NCBI GenBank assembly: GCA_024460105.1
Contig: JANFXS010000004.1
Coordinates: 62,001 to 126,000 of the forward strand
Direction: 5' to 3'
DNA length: 64,000 nt
From: Anaerotignum faecicola
GTDB taxonomy: Bacteria > Bacillota > Clostridia > Lachnospirales > Anaerotignaceae
The notes below the pieces were generated by a model that saw only the letters and a program-made list of their open reading frames with translations, ran no database searches and was not told the DNA's origin. Of the stretch, positions 36,972 to 46,109 are shown piece after piece (position 1 is the first letter of the stretch; each line of letters begins with the position of its first letter). Position numbers and translations under genes: made by a program.

Positions 36972-37381
36972 GAAATGTTGGATAAAATATAAGCGTATAA
37001 CTTTTTGCCGGAAAAATAGGATAATAAGTTTATGCTTTAAGCTAAAAGAGGATAGCGTAACTTTCCGTTTATAAAAAATAAAATATGAGCATGCGGTACG
37101 GCGGTACGGCGTTTATCCTCCGCACGATTAAGCCGGCTGTCCAAAAACAAAATTTTCCGGAGTCGGCCGCCGCCCGACATACAACCGGGCTTTGGCGTTG
37201 CTTAAGAAACCCGAACCAAAAAAGCCGTTTCCATTAAAATTTTTGGAAACGGCCTTTTCCGTCTTTGAATATTTTATTTCCTGATCACGCATTTACAGGG
37301 CATATAATTTGCATCTTACGCATATAGCCGTTATATAACCGCGCATCACGTCAAGCGGCGGCACACGGATCAAATATGCAG
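36972..37381. other. Intergenic region between nhaC-type gene and feo cluster
   Basis: About 410 bases between convergent units. Apart from the terminator at 37218-37253 nothing was recognised. Confidence 0.5.
37218..37253 (-). terminator. Terminator of the feo operon
   Basis: GCCGTTTCCA and TGGAAACGGC form a 10-bp perfect stem. On the minus strand it is followed by TTTTTT (37223-37218). It lies 130 bases past the last feo gene. The plus side has CTTTTCC, so it may also weakly serve the antiporter gene. Confidence 0.78.
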
Positions 37382-37546
37382 TCAATCCCGTTTGTCTTTT
37401 TTTCGCCCGGGGCAGTCTGAAATGCCGCAGCCGGAACATCCCGAACAGCCGCCGCCCGCATTTTTTTTCATTTTGCGTATCGAAATCAAAACTATGATTA
37501 AAACTATTCCCAACAAAATAAAGTCCAATATATTAAGCCCGCCCAT
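37382..37546 (-). CDS. FeoB-associated Cys-rich membrane protein
   Basis: The 54-residue protein starts after AGGAGG. It has one membrane helix (ILDFILLGIVLIIVLISI) and a cytoplasmic tail with CSGCSGCGISDC, the pattern of the small FeoB-associated proteins that follow feoB in Clostridia. It may bind iron or help assemble FeoB. It lies 190 bases after feoB on the same strand. Confidence 0.88.
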   Translation of the reverse strand: MGGLNILDFILLGIVLIIVLISIRKMKKNAGGGCSGCSGCGISDCPGRKKDKRD

Positions 37547-37735
37547 TACAATCCTCCTGTCAAAGGCCGTATTCCTGCCGTTACTCTGTAAAAACGCCGC
37601 GAAGATATATGCCGGCCGAAAGTTTCCAAATGCGCCTTCGCGCCGCCATAGTTTCCGCCGCTTATCGGCAGAACGGTATGGAACAGATTATCGGCAGGAG
37701 AATGCGGCGCACATCTTACGTCCCGGCTTATACGG

Positions 37736-39736
37736 CTAAAATATCAAAAGCCCGACATTATATACTATAAAAGCCATTACCCATGCAACGGCCAACTGGT
37801 AAAAAACAACAACCAACGCCGACAAGCCGCTACCCATCTCGCGCCGCACGGCGCTTATAGCCGCAACGCACGGAGTATACAGAAGCGTAAACGTTAAAAA
37901 CGAAACTGCTTCCAACGGCGTAAACATCTGCCCGAGAACTTGCGGAAGACTGTTTATACTGCTGCCTGTAAGAACCGCCATTGTGCTTACTACGGCCTCT
38001 TTAGCCGAAAATCCGGTTATAAGCGCCGTAACGCTGCGCCAGTCGCTGAAACCGAGCGGCTTGAACACCGGCGAAAGCAAAACGCCGATTTGCGCAAGCA
38101 TGCTGTCCCCGCTTTCCGTTACGATATTAAAGCGGGTATCAAACGTCTGCAAAAACCATATTAATATTGTAGCTATAAATATGATTGTAAAAGCCCTGGT
38201 TAAGAAATCCTTCGCCTTATCCCACATAAGCATAACAACGCTTTTAAGCCCCGGAAGCCTGTAGTTTGGAAGCTCCATAACAAAAGGCACCGGATTCCCG
38301 CGGAAAACGGCCGTTTTCAGAAACAGGCCGCTTAGTATCCCCGTAAATATGCCAAGCACATAAAGGCAGATCATTATAAGAGGCTTATTATTCGGAAAAA
38401 ACGCGGCCGTAAACATTGCATATATCGGAAGTTTTGCACTGCAGCTCATAAACGGCGTTAAAAGTATCGTCATTTTACGATCCCTCTCGCTTGCCAATGT
38501 CCTCGTAGCCATAATAGCGGGCACGGAACAGCCGAAACCTATTATCATGGGCACAAAGCTCCTTCCCGAAAGGCCTATTTTCCTTAAAAGCTTATCCATC
38601 ACAAACGCAACCCTTGCCATATACCCGCTGTCCTCCAGCATTGACAGGAAGAAAAAGAGCGTAACTATTATGGGAAGGAAGCTTAAAACGCTTCCAACCC
38701 CTGCAAATACGCCGTCAATTATAAGGGAATGTACGACGGGGTTTATGCCGTAAGCCGTAAGGGCGCTGTCGGCGGCCGCCGTAGCCGCGTCTATCCCCAC
38801 GGAAAGCAGATCGCTTAAAAAAGCCCCTATAACGCCGAACGTAAGGTAAAACATAAGAAGCATTATGCCTAAAAATATAGGTATGGCCAGATACTTATTT
38901 GTCAGCACGCTGTCTATTTTGAGGCTCCTTAAATGCGCCTTGCTCTCGCCTTTTTTAACAACCGTTTTCGAGCATACGTCCTCTATAAAAGTATAGCGCA
39001 TATCGGCCAAAGCCGCTTCCCTGTCGGTATTAAGCTCCTCTTCCATTTCATGCACGTTGTGCTCAATCATATCTTTTTCATTTTCGGTAAGGTTTAAAAG
39101 TTCCGTCATAGGCGCGTCGCCCTCTATTACCTTTGTGGCGGCAAAACGCGGCGGCACATGCGCCCGTTCGGCATGATCTTCTATTAAGTGGGATATGCCG
39201 TGTATCGTCCTATGTACAGCCCCGGAACAGAAGTCCTTTTTCTGGGGCTTTGTCCTTAAAGCCGCCGTTGACATGACAGTTTCGATAAGCTCCCCAACGC
39301 CTTCATTGCGCACGGCAGATATAGGCACAATCGGTATGCCGAGCAGGGCTTGGAGCTTTATAATATCTATTGAATTGCCGTTCGCCCTTACTTCGTCCAT
39401 CATGTTAAGAGCCATAACCATAGGTATGTTAAGTTCCATAAGCTGGAGGGAAAGGTAAAGGTTCCTTTCGATGTTTGTGGCGTCCACGATATTTATAATA
39501 CAATCCGGTTTTTCGTTCAAAAGGAAATCCCTTGTAACAATCTCCTCGCTTGTGTAAGGCGAAAGCGAATATATACCGGGAAGATCCACTACAGACGCGT
39601 TTGTGCCGCGGATTACTCCTTCCTTTTTATCAACCGTTACCCCCGGGAAATTGCCGACATGCTGGTTTGAGCCCGTAAGCTGGTTAAAAAGCGTCGTTTT
39701 CCCGCTGTTCTGGTTGCCTCCTAAAGCAAAAATCAT
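37736..39736 (-). CDS. feoB: Ferrous iron transport protein B
   Basis: 666 residues. The N-terminal GTPase domain has GNQNSGKTTLFNQLTG (G1), the DLPGIYSL block (G3) and ALNMMDE (G4). A helical regulatory domain follows, then a membrane domain with two Gate repeats including SCSAKLPIY and FSAKEAVVSTM. It imports Fe2+ across the plasma membrane, the expected route in an anaerobe. ATG 39736 overlaps the feoA stop by four bases and has its own GGAGGAAGG. Confidence 0.96.
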   Translation of the reverse strand: MIFALGGNQNSGKTTLFNQLTGSNQHVGNFPGVTVDKKEGVIRGTNASVVDLPGIYSLSPYTSEEIVTRDFLLNEKPDCIINIVDATNIERNLYLSLQLMELNIPMVMALNMMDEVRANGNSIDIIKLQALLGIPIVPISAVRNEGVGELIETVMSTAALRTKPQKKDFCSGAVHRTIHGISHLIEDHAERAHVPPRFAATKVIEGDAPMTELLNLTENEKDMIEHNVHEMEEELNTDREAALADMRYTFIEDVCSKTVVKKGESKAHLRSLKIDSVLTNKYLAIPIFLGIMLLMFYLTFGVIGAFLSDLLSVGIDAATAAADSALTAYGINPVVHSLIIDGVFAGVGSVLSFLPIIVTLFFFLSMLEDSGYMARVAFVMDKLLRKIGLSGRSFVPMIIGFGCSVPAIMATRTLASERDRKMTILLTPFMSCSAKLPIYAMFTAAFFPNNKPLIMICLYVLGIFTGILSGLFLKTAVFRGNPVPFVMELPNYRLPGLKSVVMLMWDKAKDFLTRAFTIIFIATILIWFLQTFDTRFNIVTESGDSMLAQIGVLLSPVFKPLGFSDWRSVTALITGFSAKEAVVSTMAVLTGSSINSLPQVLGQMFTPLEAVSFLTFTLLYTPCVAAISAVRREMGSGLSALVVVFYQLAVAWVMAFIVYNVGLLIF

Positions 39737-39963
39737 AGGCCTTCCTCCTCCAATTCTATATTTTTGGCGTCGTCAAGCCTTATTGTCAGTTCATATCCCC
39801 GCAGATACAGTTCTATGGGGTCCCCCATTGGGGCAACTTTCCGCACCATTATTTTCGTATGCGGCGTAAGCCCCATATCAAGGAGCCTCCTCCTTAAAGC
39901 GCCGCTTCCGTTAACAGCCTTTATTACGGCAGTTTTTCCTATTTTAAGTTTATCAAGAGTCAT
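39733..39963 (-). CDS. feoA: Ferrous iron transport protein A
   Basis: The 76-residue SH3-like protein has the FeoA pattern GSGALRRRLLDMGLTPHTKIMVRKVAPMGDPIELYLRGYELTIR. It binds FeoB on the cytoplasmic side. It is the first gene of the operon, behind GGGGAG. No clear Fur box was found in the 250 bases upstream, but a 14-bp perfect hairpin lies at 40223-40276. Confidence 0.94.
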   Translation of the reverse strand: MTLDKLKIGKTAVIKAVNGSGALRRRLLDMGLTPHTKIMVRKVAPMGDPIELYLRGYELTIRLDDAKNIELEEEGL

Positions 39964-40222
39964 TTTTTTCTCCCCGCATATGCTTTAAATATTCTCTCCA
40001 TTCAATTTATTGTAATAATTCATTTTGCATGTGTCAACATAAATTGCACATGAATACCTTTTATTTGCGGGAGCATACAATAATATGGACAATTATCAGA
40101 GGCCGCTGTTGCCCGGCCGAAAATTCCAAAAGGGGGCGTATAACAGTAAAAAAACGGAAAACGTCATAAAAAATACGCCCAAATTTCACATATTCTCGAG
40201 ACATATTTTTAATATATGTTAA

Positions 40223-40276
40223 ACGGCTTCCGTTCTGCCGCCGGCCGGGCAGACATGCGTTAAGAACGGAAGCCGT
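40223..40276 (-). promoter_or_regulatory. Long hairpin in the region upstream of feoA
   Basis: ACGGCTTCCGTTCT and AGAACGGAAGCCGT pair perfectly (14 bp) around a loop that can itself form GCCGCCGGC/GCCGGGC pairings. It lies 260 bases before feoA on the minus strand, after the terminator of the preceding gene. It could be a leader structure, processing site or small RNA; no family was recognised. The rest of 39964-40390 is otherwise empty. Confidence 0.5.
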
Positions 40277-40343
40277 AAAGGCGGATATTCATAAAACGTC
40301 ATCGGCCGCCGAACGGAACTATGGCAAACTGCATACACAGAAC

Positions 40344-40386
40344 AAAAAAGACGGGTAAAGAGCGACTGCTTTTTCCCGTCTTTTTT
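40344..40386. terminator. Bidirectional terminator
   Basis: AAAAAAGACGGG and CCCGTCTTTTTT form a stem with A-tract before and T-tract after, so it works on both strands. On the minus strand it ends the hypothetical gene at 40391-40822. Confidence 0.82.
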
Positions 40387-40390
40387 ATAT

Positions 40391-40822
40391 TTATGCTTTC
40401 GTGTCAAATTTCCTTTGTCCTACAATATTTTCATTTGCGGATTCCGTATTTGCTTCCATGTCCAATGATTTCCTTGCGTCTGTAAACGCTTCATAATATA
40501 CGGATTTTAAAGCTGAATGTACCCTTGTTTCCGCTTTTGTTTCTTTAGCATGCCATCCAACTCCTTGCGTATATGTAAGCGCTTCCTCGCCTTTATCATT
40601 GTAAACATGAACTGCCGAGCCGCCGCCTTCTCCCTGAAATTCAGCTTTATATGGTATTCCGAATAAAATACACAGCCGCTTTTCATCCGCCTCTTGTATC
40701 CTTTTCATATTATCAACGCTGTTATAACCCGCAGATTGGCTGAATTTTGCGATTAAAGAGGCTCTGTCGGGCGCAGCCTTGTTAACTTCCGACCGCCTCA
40801 AAGCCATAAACTCTTTTCCCAT
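40391..40822 (-). CDS. Hypothetical protein, possibly the 3' part of a broken gene
   Basis: The 143-residue soluble protein has SLIAKFSQSAGYNSVDNMKR and a C-terminal QRKFDTKA; no family is recognised. No good ribosome site precedes ATG 40822. The same frame is protein-like upstream (REKQYIYMGKEF) but is closed by a TGA a few codons further up, with matching text in another frame (KIVESSKKDAKSN). It may therefore be the tail of a frameshifted gene. It ends at a terminator. Confidence 0.55.
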   Translation of the reverse strand: MGKEFMALRRSEVNKAAPDRASLIAKFSQSAGYNSVDNMKRIQEADEKRLCILFGIPYKAEFQGEGGGSAVHVYNDKGEEALTYTQGVGWHAKETKAETRVHSALKSVYYEAFTDARKSLDMEANTESANENIVGQRKFDTKA

Positions 40823-41022
40823 ATATATATATTGCTTTTCGCGTCCTTCTTGGATGATTCAACAATTTTCTCTTTTAATGGAACCGTTAATTTCCACTGG
40901 TTTTTTCATGGCATTTCGTATAACTTTCGACAGCGCCGCCGGACGCTTTTGCCAAATTAACGTTATTTAATATATCCATTTCCACCGTCTACTATCTGTT
41001 CTGGATTCTTTTTTCTTGCCAT
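40823..41022 (-). pseudogene. Probable frameshifted 5' part of the hypothetical gene
   Basis: Three overlapping short frames look coding in turn: ARKKNPEQIVDGGNGYIK from ATG 41022, DILNNVNLAKASGGAVESY from ATG 40979, then KKPVEINGSIKRE continuing as KIVESSKKDAKSN after a shift. Each ends at a stop within 20-35 codons. This is what a gene looks like after several indels, but the joins are my reading and may be wrong. Confidence 0.35.
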
Positions 41023-41150
41023 TATATTTATTTTATCGGCAGAATTTAATAAATATAAATAGGAACAAATATTAGGAATCAGGCAAAAATGTTTCTGATA
41101 CCGTTTTATAAACGCCAACATAAAGCGGCGTTCTTTTGTTTTTATCATAC

Positions 41151-42308
41151 CTATTCAAATGCGGTTTCGGGAAGCTCCGATTTGTTTAAAAGTTCTTTTA
41201 AAACTCCTATTTCGGAATTTGCCGCACCGGCATCCCGTATCTTTGAAAACAGAAGCCCCCATATGGACGTATCCGTATACGTATCCTCATAAAGCATACA
41301 TCCTGAAAACTCATCTTTATAGTACATTTCTTCAATAAAAGAATCGTAATCCATAATTCCGTCTATAAGGCCGAGTTCAATTGCTTCCTTCGGCGTGTAT
41401 ATCCTTCCGTCAGCAAATTCACGCACCCTGTCGGCGGGTATGCCGCGGCCTTCCGAAACAACCTGCACAAAGTATTCAAAGCTTTCGTCAACGGATTTCT
41501 GAAGTATTGCCCTTTGTTCGTCGGTCAGTTCTTCCATGGAACTCATCATCGTTTTATTTCGGCCGCTTGTTATGGAAATTTCCTTAACGCCGAGCTTATC
41601 CATAAGTTCTTTAGTGTTGTAGTATGTCATCCTCACTCCTATGGAACCAAGCATCGACATACGGTTTGCATATATCTCGTCGGCCGCCATGGAAATATAA
41701 ACCGCCCCGGATGCGGCTGTCGGCCCGTAATAGGCATATATAGGCCGTCCGGTTTCTTCTTTATAACGTTTTAAGGCAAGGTACATCTCATCGCTTTCAT
41801 ATGTGCCGCCGCCGCCCGAATCTATATAAAGTATAATGCCCTTATTATAGCTGTCGCTTATGAGATAATCTATCTTATTAAGCATCCAGTCGTGCTGGTA
41901 TCCCACAGGGGCGCCGTAACCGTTTACATTGCCGCGGGCTATAGTTCCTTCAATCCTGAGTATTTCCACATAATCCGTTGATAAGGTTTCCTCGTATTCA
42001 TAAGAATTTTCGGAAGAAAACACGGAAACTATGCCGAAAAAGAAAAAACTGTTCAGCGTTATAAACGCCGCAAGTATTGCAAGGCCCCAGAAAAGACAGC
42101 CTTTTCGGCCGCTTTTATAATAATTTGTATTATAATTTGTGTTATAGCTTACATTTTTCGGCGGTTGATCCGTATGCGTTGCCCCCGTAAATACATCGTT
42201 GGAATTATCGGTACGCCCGTTTATACCGCCGCCGTCCGGCTTTCCCGCCGGCGGAGGTATACGTCTGCCGTTTTCACTGCCGGAGTTAAAAAGTTCTTTT
42301 TCGTCCAT
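41151..42308 (-). CDS. sppA: Signal peptide peptidase SppA
   Basis: 385 residues. A long Pro/Gly-rich cytoplasmic N-terminus of ~90 residues and one membrane segment (GCLFWGLAILAAFITLNSFFFF) precede the protease domain. That domain has ASGAVYISMAADEIYA with the nucleophile Ser and SGRNKTMMSSMEELT with the general-base Lys. SppA digests leftover signal peptides at the outer face of the membrane. The N-terminal extension is longer than usual. GGAG lies ahead of ATG 42308. Confidence 0.92.
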   Translation of the reverse strand: MDEKELFNSGSENGRRIPPPAGKPDGGGINGRTDNSNDVFTGATHTDQPPKNVSYNTNYNTNYYKSGRKGCLFWGLAILAAFITLNSFFFFGIVSVFSSENSYEYEETLSTDYVEILRIEGTIARGNVNGYGAPVGYQHDWMLNKIDYLISDSYNKGIILYIDSGGGGTYESDEMYLALKRYKEETGRPIYAYYGPTAASGAVYISMAADEIYANRMSMLGSIGVRMTYYNTKELMDKLGVKEISITSGRNKTMMSSMEELTDEQRAILQKSVDESFEYFVQVVSEGRGIPADRVREFADGRIYTPKEAIELGLIDGIMDYDSFIEEMYYKDEFSGCMLYEDTYTDTSIWGLLFSKIRDAGAANSEIGVLKELLNKSELPETAFE

Positions 42309-42461
42309 TTTTTCATCTCCACATATTTTTTCTGCCGAATCGCGCCTTTTTAAAAACGGCGCGCCGCAGTATATAATTTAAAAATCCGCCCGCGGCATTC
42401 ACTTAAACGCATTATATCATTTAAACGCCGGCGTTTCACTTAAAATTCTCTTAAAATTTCA

Positions 42462-43340
42462 TTATGCGACGGGAATTATGATTTTCGTAACAAAATCGTT
42501 TTCATTCGTCACATCTACGGGAGAAATGATATATTCCTCCGAAATAGGGCCGTTTATTTCCATTTTACGGTTGTTAATCCATTTAATCATTTTAATATGA
42601 GTGGTTATAAGCGTCGCGTGGCTGCCGCGATGGAAAGCCGTGACGGCCTTATATCCGCCGCCGACTTTATAGTAAGGCGAATTTACAGCGCCGTATACCG
42701 GTATACTGATTTCAAGGTCGCATTCCTTATTTACAAACTGCCCTAACGGCTCGTTATGATATGTGCAGAGCACAACTCCTATGGAATTCAGCTTCAATTT
42801 TTTAACAATATCAAAAAGTTCAAACCACCGAGGTATGGTAACGCCGGCGTTGTCGTAATTTTTCTGTATTTCTCTTGTGTATATGCAGTTATAGCGCGGT
42901 ATTTCCTCCACGGAAACGTCGCCGTCGTCAAACTCGATTTTTTTACCGGGCTCGCCGCCCCCGTCGAAACACTGTATAAACGAACTGCCTTTTTCAAGCC
43001 TTTCAAGCATAGAATTAAGCTCGCCCTGTATGTTGTTAAGGCTTTCGATCTTATTCCTTATAACCGCCGTCCTTTCCCTTAAATGGCCCGTAACGGTTTT
43101 TACATCGCTGCTGTAAACCATAGTCTTAATTTCGTCAAGGGAAAAACCAAAGGATTTTAATTTTTTTATTATAAATAAAGTAAGCGTCTGTTCGCTGCCG
43201 TAATAACGGTAATTTGTTTCCCGGCTTCGCATTGACGGCACAAGGAGGCCTATTTCATCGTAATATCTGAGAGTTTTGATAGGCACTTCACACATATCGC
43301 TTATTTCGCCTATGGTGTAATATTTGCCGTAATTTTTCAA
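42462..43340 (-). CDS. MerR family regulator with GyrI-like effector domain
   Basis: 292 residues. The winged helix YYTIGEISDMCEVPIKTLRYYDEIGLL is followed by a dimerisation coiled coil (HLRERTAVIRNKIESLNNIQGELNSMLERLEK). A C-terminal GyrI/SOUL-like effector-binding domain of ~160 residues ends in IIPVA. BmrR-type regulators of this form sense drugs or metabolites. TTG 43340 behind AAGAAGGGAAG is preferred to ATG 43376, which has no ribosome site. It lies 30 bases downstream of the EamA transporter gene's stop and could regulate it. Confidence 0.88.
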   Translation of the reverse strand: MKNYGKYYTIGEISDMCEVPIKTLRYYDEIGLLVPSMRSRETNYRYYGSEQTLTLFIIKKLKSFGFSLDEIKTMVYSSDVKTVTGHLRERTAVIRNKIESLNNIQGELNSMLERLEKGSSFIQCFDGGGEPGKKIEFDDGDVSVEEIPRYNCIYTREIQKNYDNAGVTIPRWFELFDIVKKLKLNSIGVVLCTYHNEPLGQFVNKECDLEISIPVYGAVNSPYYKVGGGYKAVTAFHRGSHATLITTHIKMIKWINNRKMEINGPISEEYIISPVDVTNENDFVTKIIIPVA

Positions 43341-43406
43341 GGGGCTTCCCTTCTTCCTTAAATATATAAAACGCATTTTTTACAGTATATCAGCTAAGGT
43401 TGAATA

Positions 43407-44291
43407 TTAAAAGCTTGTTTTTTCGTTTTCCGCTTTATCGTCGGGCGCAAAATTTGAAAGGCTCCATGCCGTGACGGACCCTATAATTACGACTGCTCCC
43501 GCCGCCGCAAACCTTGAAGGCGTTTCCCCAAGGAAAAAGAAACATAAAAACGGGCTTAAAACAGGTTCTATCGCGCCTATAACGGCGCATGAAAACGGGC
43601 TTATAACCCTAACGGCGTTCGTATAAAGTATAAATGAAACGCCCTGTTGTATAAACGCAAGGAACAAAATCGCACAAACGGCTCTCGGCGTAATCTCGAA
43701 AGGCGTTCCTCCAAGGAAAGCAAGCGACAAGGCGGCGGAAAGAAAATTTCCCATAATTATCGCGCTTAAATTTTCTTCAACCGTGTCGAATCTTCCCGAA
43801 CCGTAAAACATAACGGCGGTGCAGAACGCCGACAAAAGCGCCGCTAAGTTCCCCTTTACGGACGAAATGTCAAACTGCCCGTAAAAGAAAAGCACAATGC
43901 CTGCCGCAACGGCGGCTATAACGGCCACATCCCTCCCTCTCGGCAGCTTTTTGTCGATTATACATCCAGCCAAAAGCACAAATACGGAACTTGCCTGAAG
44001 TATCGCCGCGCAGTTCGCTCCGGCGGCAAGCTTATTTGCCGTAATAAATCCTATATATTTAAAACATACAAAAACCGAAACGAAAGCCGCCGTTTTTGTG
44101 AACACAAACTTTTTGCGGCGCACAAAATATATGTATCCCAAAAGGAACAGCCCCGCAAGCAGGCCTCTTGCCGCCGCCACATGGAAACTGCCCCAGGGGC
44201 ACAGCTTTATCATTAAACTTGAAGTGCTCCAGCACAGGCCGCATGCAACCATGCAGATCAGTGCGTTTTTCCGTTTCCCGTTTTCCCCCAT
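43407..44291 (-). CDS. EamA/DMT family transporter
   Basis: The 294-residue protein has ten membrane segments in two EamA repeats, with the usual CGLCWSTSSLMIKLCP start and FVLYTNAVRVISPFSCAVIGAIEPVLSPFLCFFFLGE in the second half. Members export metabolites or amino acids; the substrate is unknown. AAGGGCGG precedes ATG 44291. It is in an apparent operon with the MerR regulator downstream. Confidence 0.9.
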   Translation of the reverse strand: MGENGKRKNALICMVACGLCWSTSSLMIKLCPWGSFHVAAARGLLAGLFLLGYIYFVRRKKFVFTKTAAFVSVFVCFKYIGFITANKLAAGANCAAILQASSVFVLLAGCIIDKKLPRGRDVAVIAAVAAGIVLFFYGQFDISSVKGNLAALLSAFCTAVMFYGSGRFDTVEENLSAIIMGNFLSAALSLAFLGGTPFEITPRAVCAILFLAFIQQGVSFILYTNAVRVISPFSCAVIGAIEPVLSPFLCFFFLGETPSRFAAAGAVVIIGSVTAWSLSNFAPDDKAENEKTSF

Positions 44292-44483
44292 AAATACCGC
44301 CCTTTCTTACCATGTTGGTATGATTATATCAATTAAGCCGAAAAAATCAATATAAAAACGTGCCGCAATCCAATTATGCCGTTTTTAAATTACGGAAAAC
44401 TTAAACTTTTTATTATATTTACAAAATTACATAAATATCCTTTACAATGCCGTAAAAAGGGTTTATTATATTTTGTATTAAAT

Positions 44484-44496
44484 GATAATGATTATC
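44484..44496. promoter_or_regulatory. Fur-family operator-like palindrome
   Basis: GATAATGATTATC is a perfect 13-bp palindrome embedded in AAATGATAATGATTATCGATA, close to the Fur/Zur/PerR box. It lies between the divergent EamA and GNAT genes (gap 44292-44626), 131 bases before the GNAT start. Regulation by a Fur-family protein is inferred. Confidence 0.55.
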
Positions 44497-44626
44497 GATA
44501 AGTTAACGCATATATTATAGTAAATCTGCACCAACGGAATGTTTTTACAATAAATTGATTATTACCTTTGCCCGTATAAAAAAGGTTCGGATTGTGGTAA
44601 AATAAAGCTTTAAGAGGTGGCGGAAT

Positions 44627-45736
44627 ATGAAAATGATAAGACGCGCGTCGATTGACGATAAAGAAGGATTTAAAAAACTTTGGGATTTAAGTTTTACTGA
44701 TTCCCAAAATTTCAGGGATTGGTTTTTTGCAAACCGTTTTGTGCCGGACTACTCTATCTGCATTGAAGAGGACGGAGGTATTGTTTCGGAAGCTCAAAGC
44801 ATACCGTGCCATATTAAAATACGAGGGGCTGTTTTAAACTGCTCCATAATGGTTGGGGCATGCACCCATCCGGATTACAAAAAACGCGGTTATATGAAAG
44901 AAATATACACGGGATATATGAATATGGTTAGGGATATGGGAATTGTTTTATGCGCCCACAGCCCGGCGGTACTGCGCACATATTTCAACGTCGGCCATTT
45001 TCCGGTAAGCGATACGGCGTTTGTCGAGATTGAAAGGGCCGAAGCGGCAAACAGGCCCGAATTTGACGAATTTGATTTAAAAGGAAGCGTTTCCCCGCTT
45101 TTGCCGTGCTACGCAAAAGCCGCCGAAAAGTATTCCGGCATCATCTCCAGAAGCTACATGGATTTCAGGCTTAAAGCCGACGATTATTTAAGCGACGGCG
45201 GCAAATGCATTTCCATTTGCGAAAACGGCGCCGTTGCCGGATATGCCGTTTATTACGACACGCCCGACATGCTTTACGGCGAGGAAATAATGGCTTTAAC
45301 ACCCGAAACGGAACAGCGCCTTGTGGATTCCCTTATATATTTGGGAACGGGGAAAAGCGTTAAAATAAAACTCCCGCCCGACACAAAAAGCTTTTCGTCT
45401 CTGGGAAAGGTTACCGTCGGCCCACGCAACGTACTGGGCCTTGCAAATGCCGAAAAACTTTTAAAAGCCGTTGGCATGGGCCTTCCGTATGCCGTTGAAA
45501 TTAAAGATGAAATTGTTGCCGGAAACAACGGCATATTTAATCTTAAAGGAGAAAGAACCGACAGGAAACCGGCCGTATCAATGAGCGCCGGCAACCTTAC
45601 CCAATGGATTACAGGCTACAGGAGCATAAAGGAGCTTGAGGAAGAAGGCAAAGCCCGCGTATACATAAGGGAAGAAGCGCAGGCGCTTGACGTCCTTTTG
45701 CCGAAACAGGTCTGCCATATAGTAGACGAATATTAA
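44627..45736 (+). CDS. GNAT family N-acetyltransferase (Eis-like architecture)
   Basis: The 369-residue protein has an N-terminal GNAT domain with acetyl-CoA motif GACTHPDYKKRGYMKEIY, a second GNAT-like half, and a C-terminal region resembling the sterol-carrier domain of Eis-type enzymes. These acetylate amines, including aminoglycosides in some bacteria; the target here is unknown. AGAGGTGG precedes the ATG. It is followed 370 bases later by a DUF2156 protein, another GNAT-fold gene. Confidence 0.86.
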   Translation: MKMIRRASIDDKEGFKKLWDLSFTDSQNFRDWFFANRFVPDYSICIEEDGGIVSEAQSIPCHIKIRGAVLNCSIMVGACTHPDYKKRGYMKEIYTGYMNMVRDMGIVLCAHSPAVLRTYFNVGHFPVSDTAFVEIERAEAANRPEFDEFDLKGSVSPLLPCYAKAAEKYSGIISRSYMDFRLKADDYLSDGGKCISICENGAVAGYAVYYDTPDMLYGEEIMALTPETEQRLVDSLIYLGTGKSVKIKLPPDTKSFSSLGKVTVGPRNVLGLANAEKLLKAVGMGLPYAVEIKDEIVAGNNGIFNLKGERTDRKPAVSMSAGNLTQWITGYRSIKELEEEGKARVYIREEAQALDVLLPKQVCHIVDEY

Positions 45737-46109
45737 AATCCGCGGTAAAATTCAGCCGTTTTCGGCAAATCCCGTGAATTTGCGGAGTAAACGCGCCGTT
45801 AAACCGAAGTTTTCGGATTCGGTTTTCGGTTATACGCGTGGCTTCTGTGCTTTAAATACGGATTTTCGACGGTATCGTCCGTTTTTTCGGGCTGTCTTGC
45901 GGCGTATAATTTAAGCGTCGGGGCATAAGACGGTTTTCAATCCGGTTACGGCATATGCGCGGATTTTCAGCGGTATTTTTTCAAGCCGTTTTCTTAAACG
46001 GGCGGGCGCGCTTTCCTTTTATACAGTCCGGCGCGATTTGGCGGCGTTTTGTCCGCGCGCCGTATGGAGCCTGAAAACGGCGGGAAAGATTAACAAGGAG
46101 GAAATTTCA
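45737..46109. other. Intergenic region with imperfect internal repeats
   Basis: About 370 bases between two GNAT-fold genes. Short phrases recur (CGGATTTTCGACGGTAT and CGGATTTTCAGCGGTAT; GCCGTTTTCGG and GCCGTTTTCTT), suggesting degenerate repeats. No gene or terminator is visible. Confidence 0.45.
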
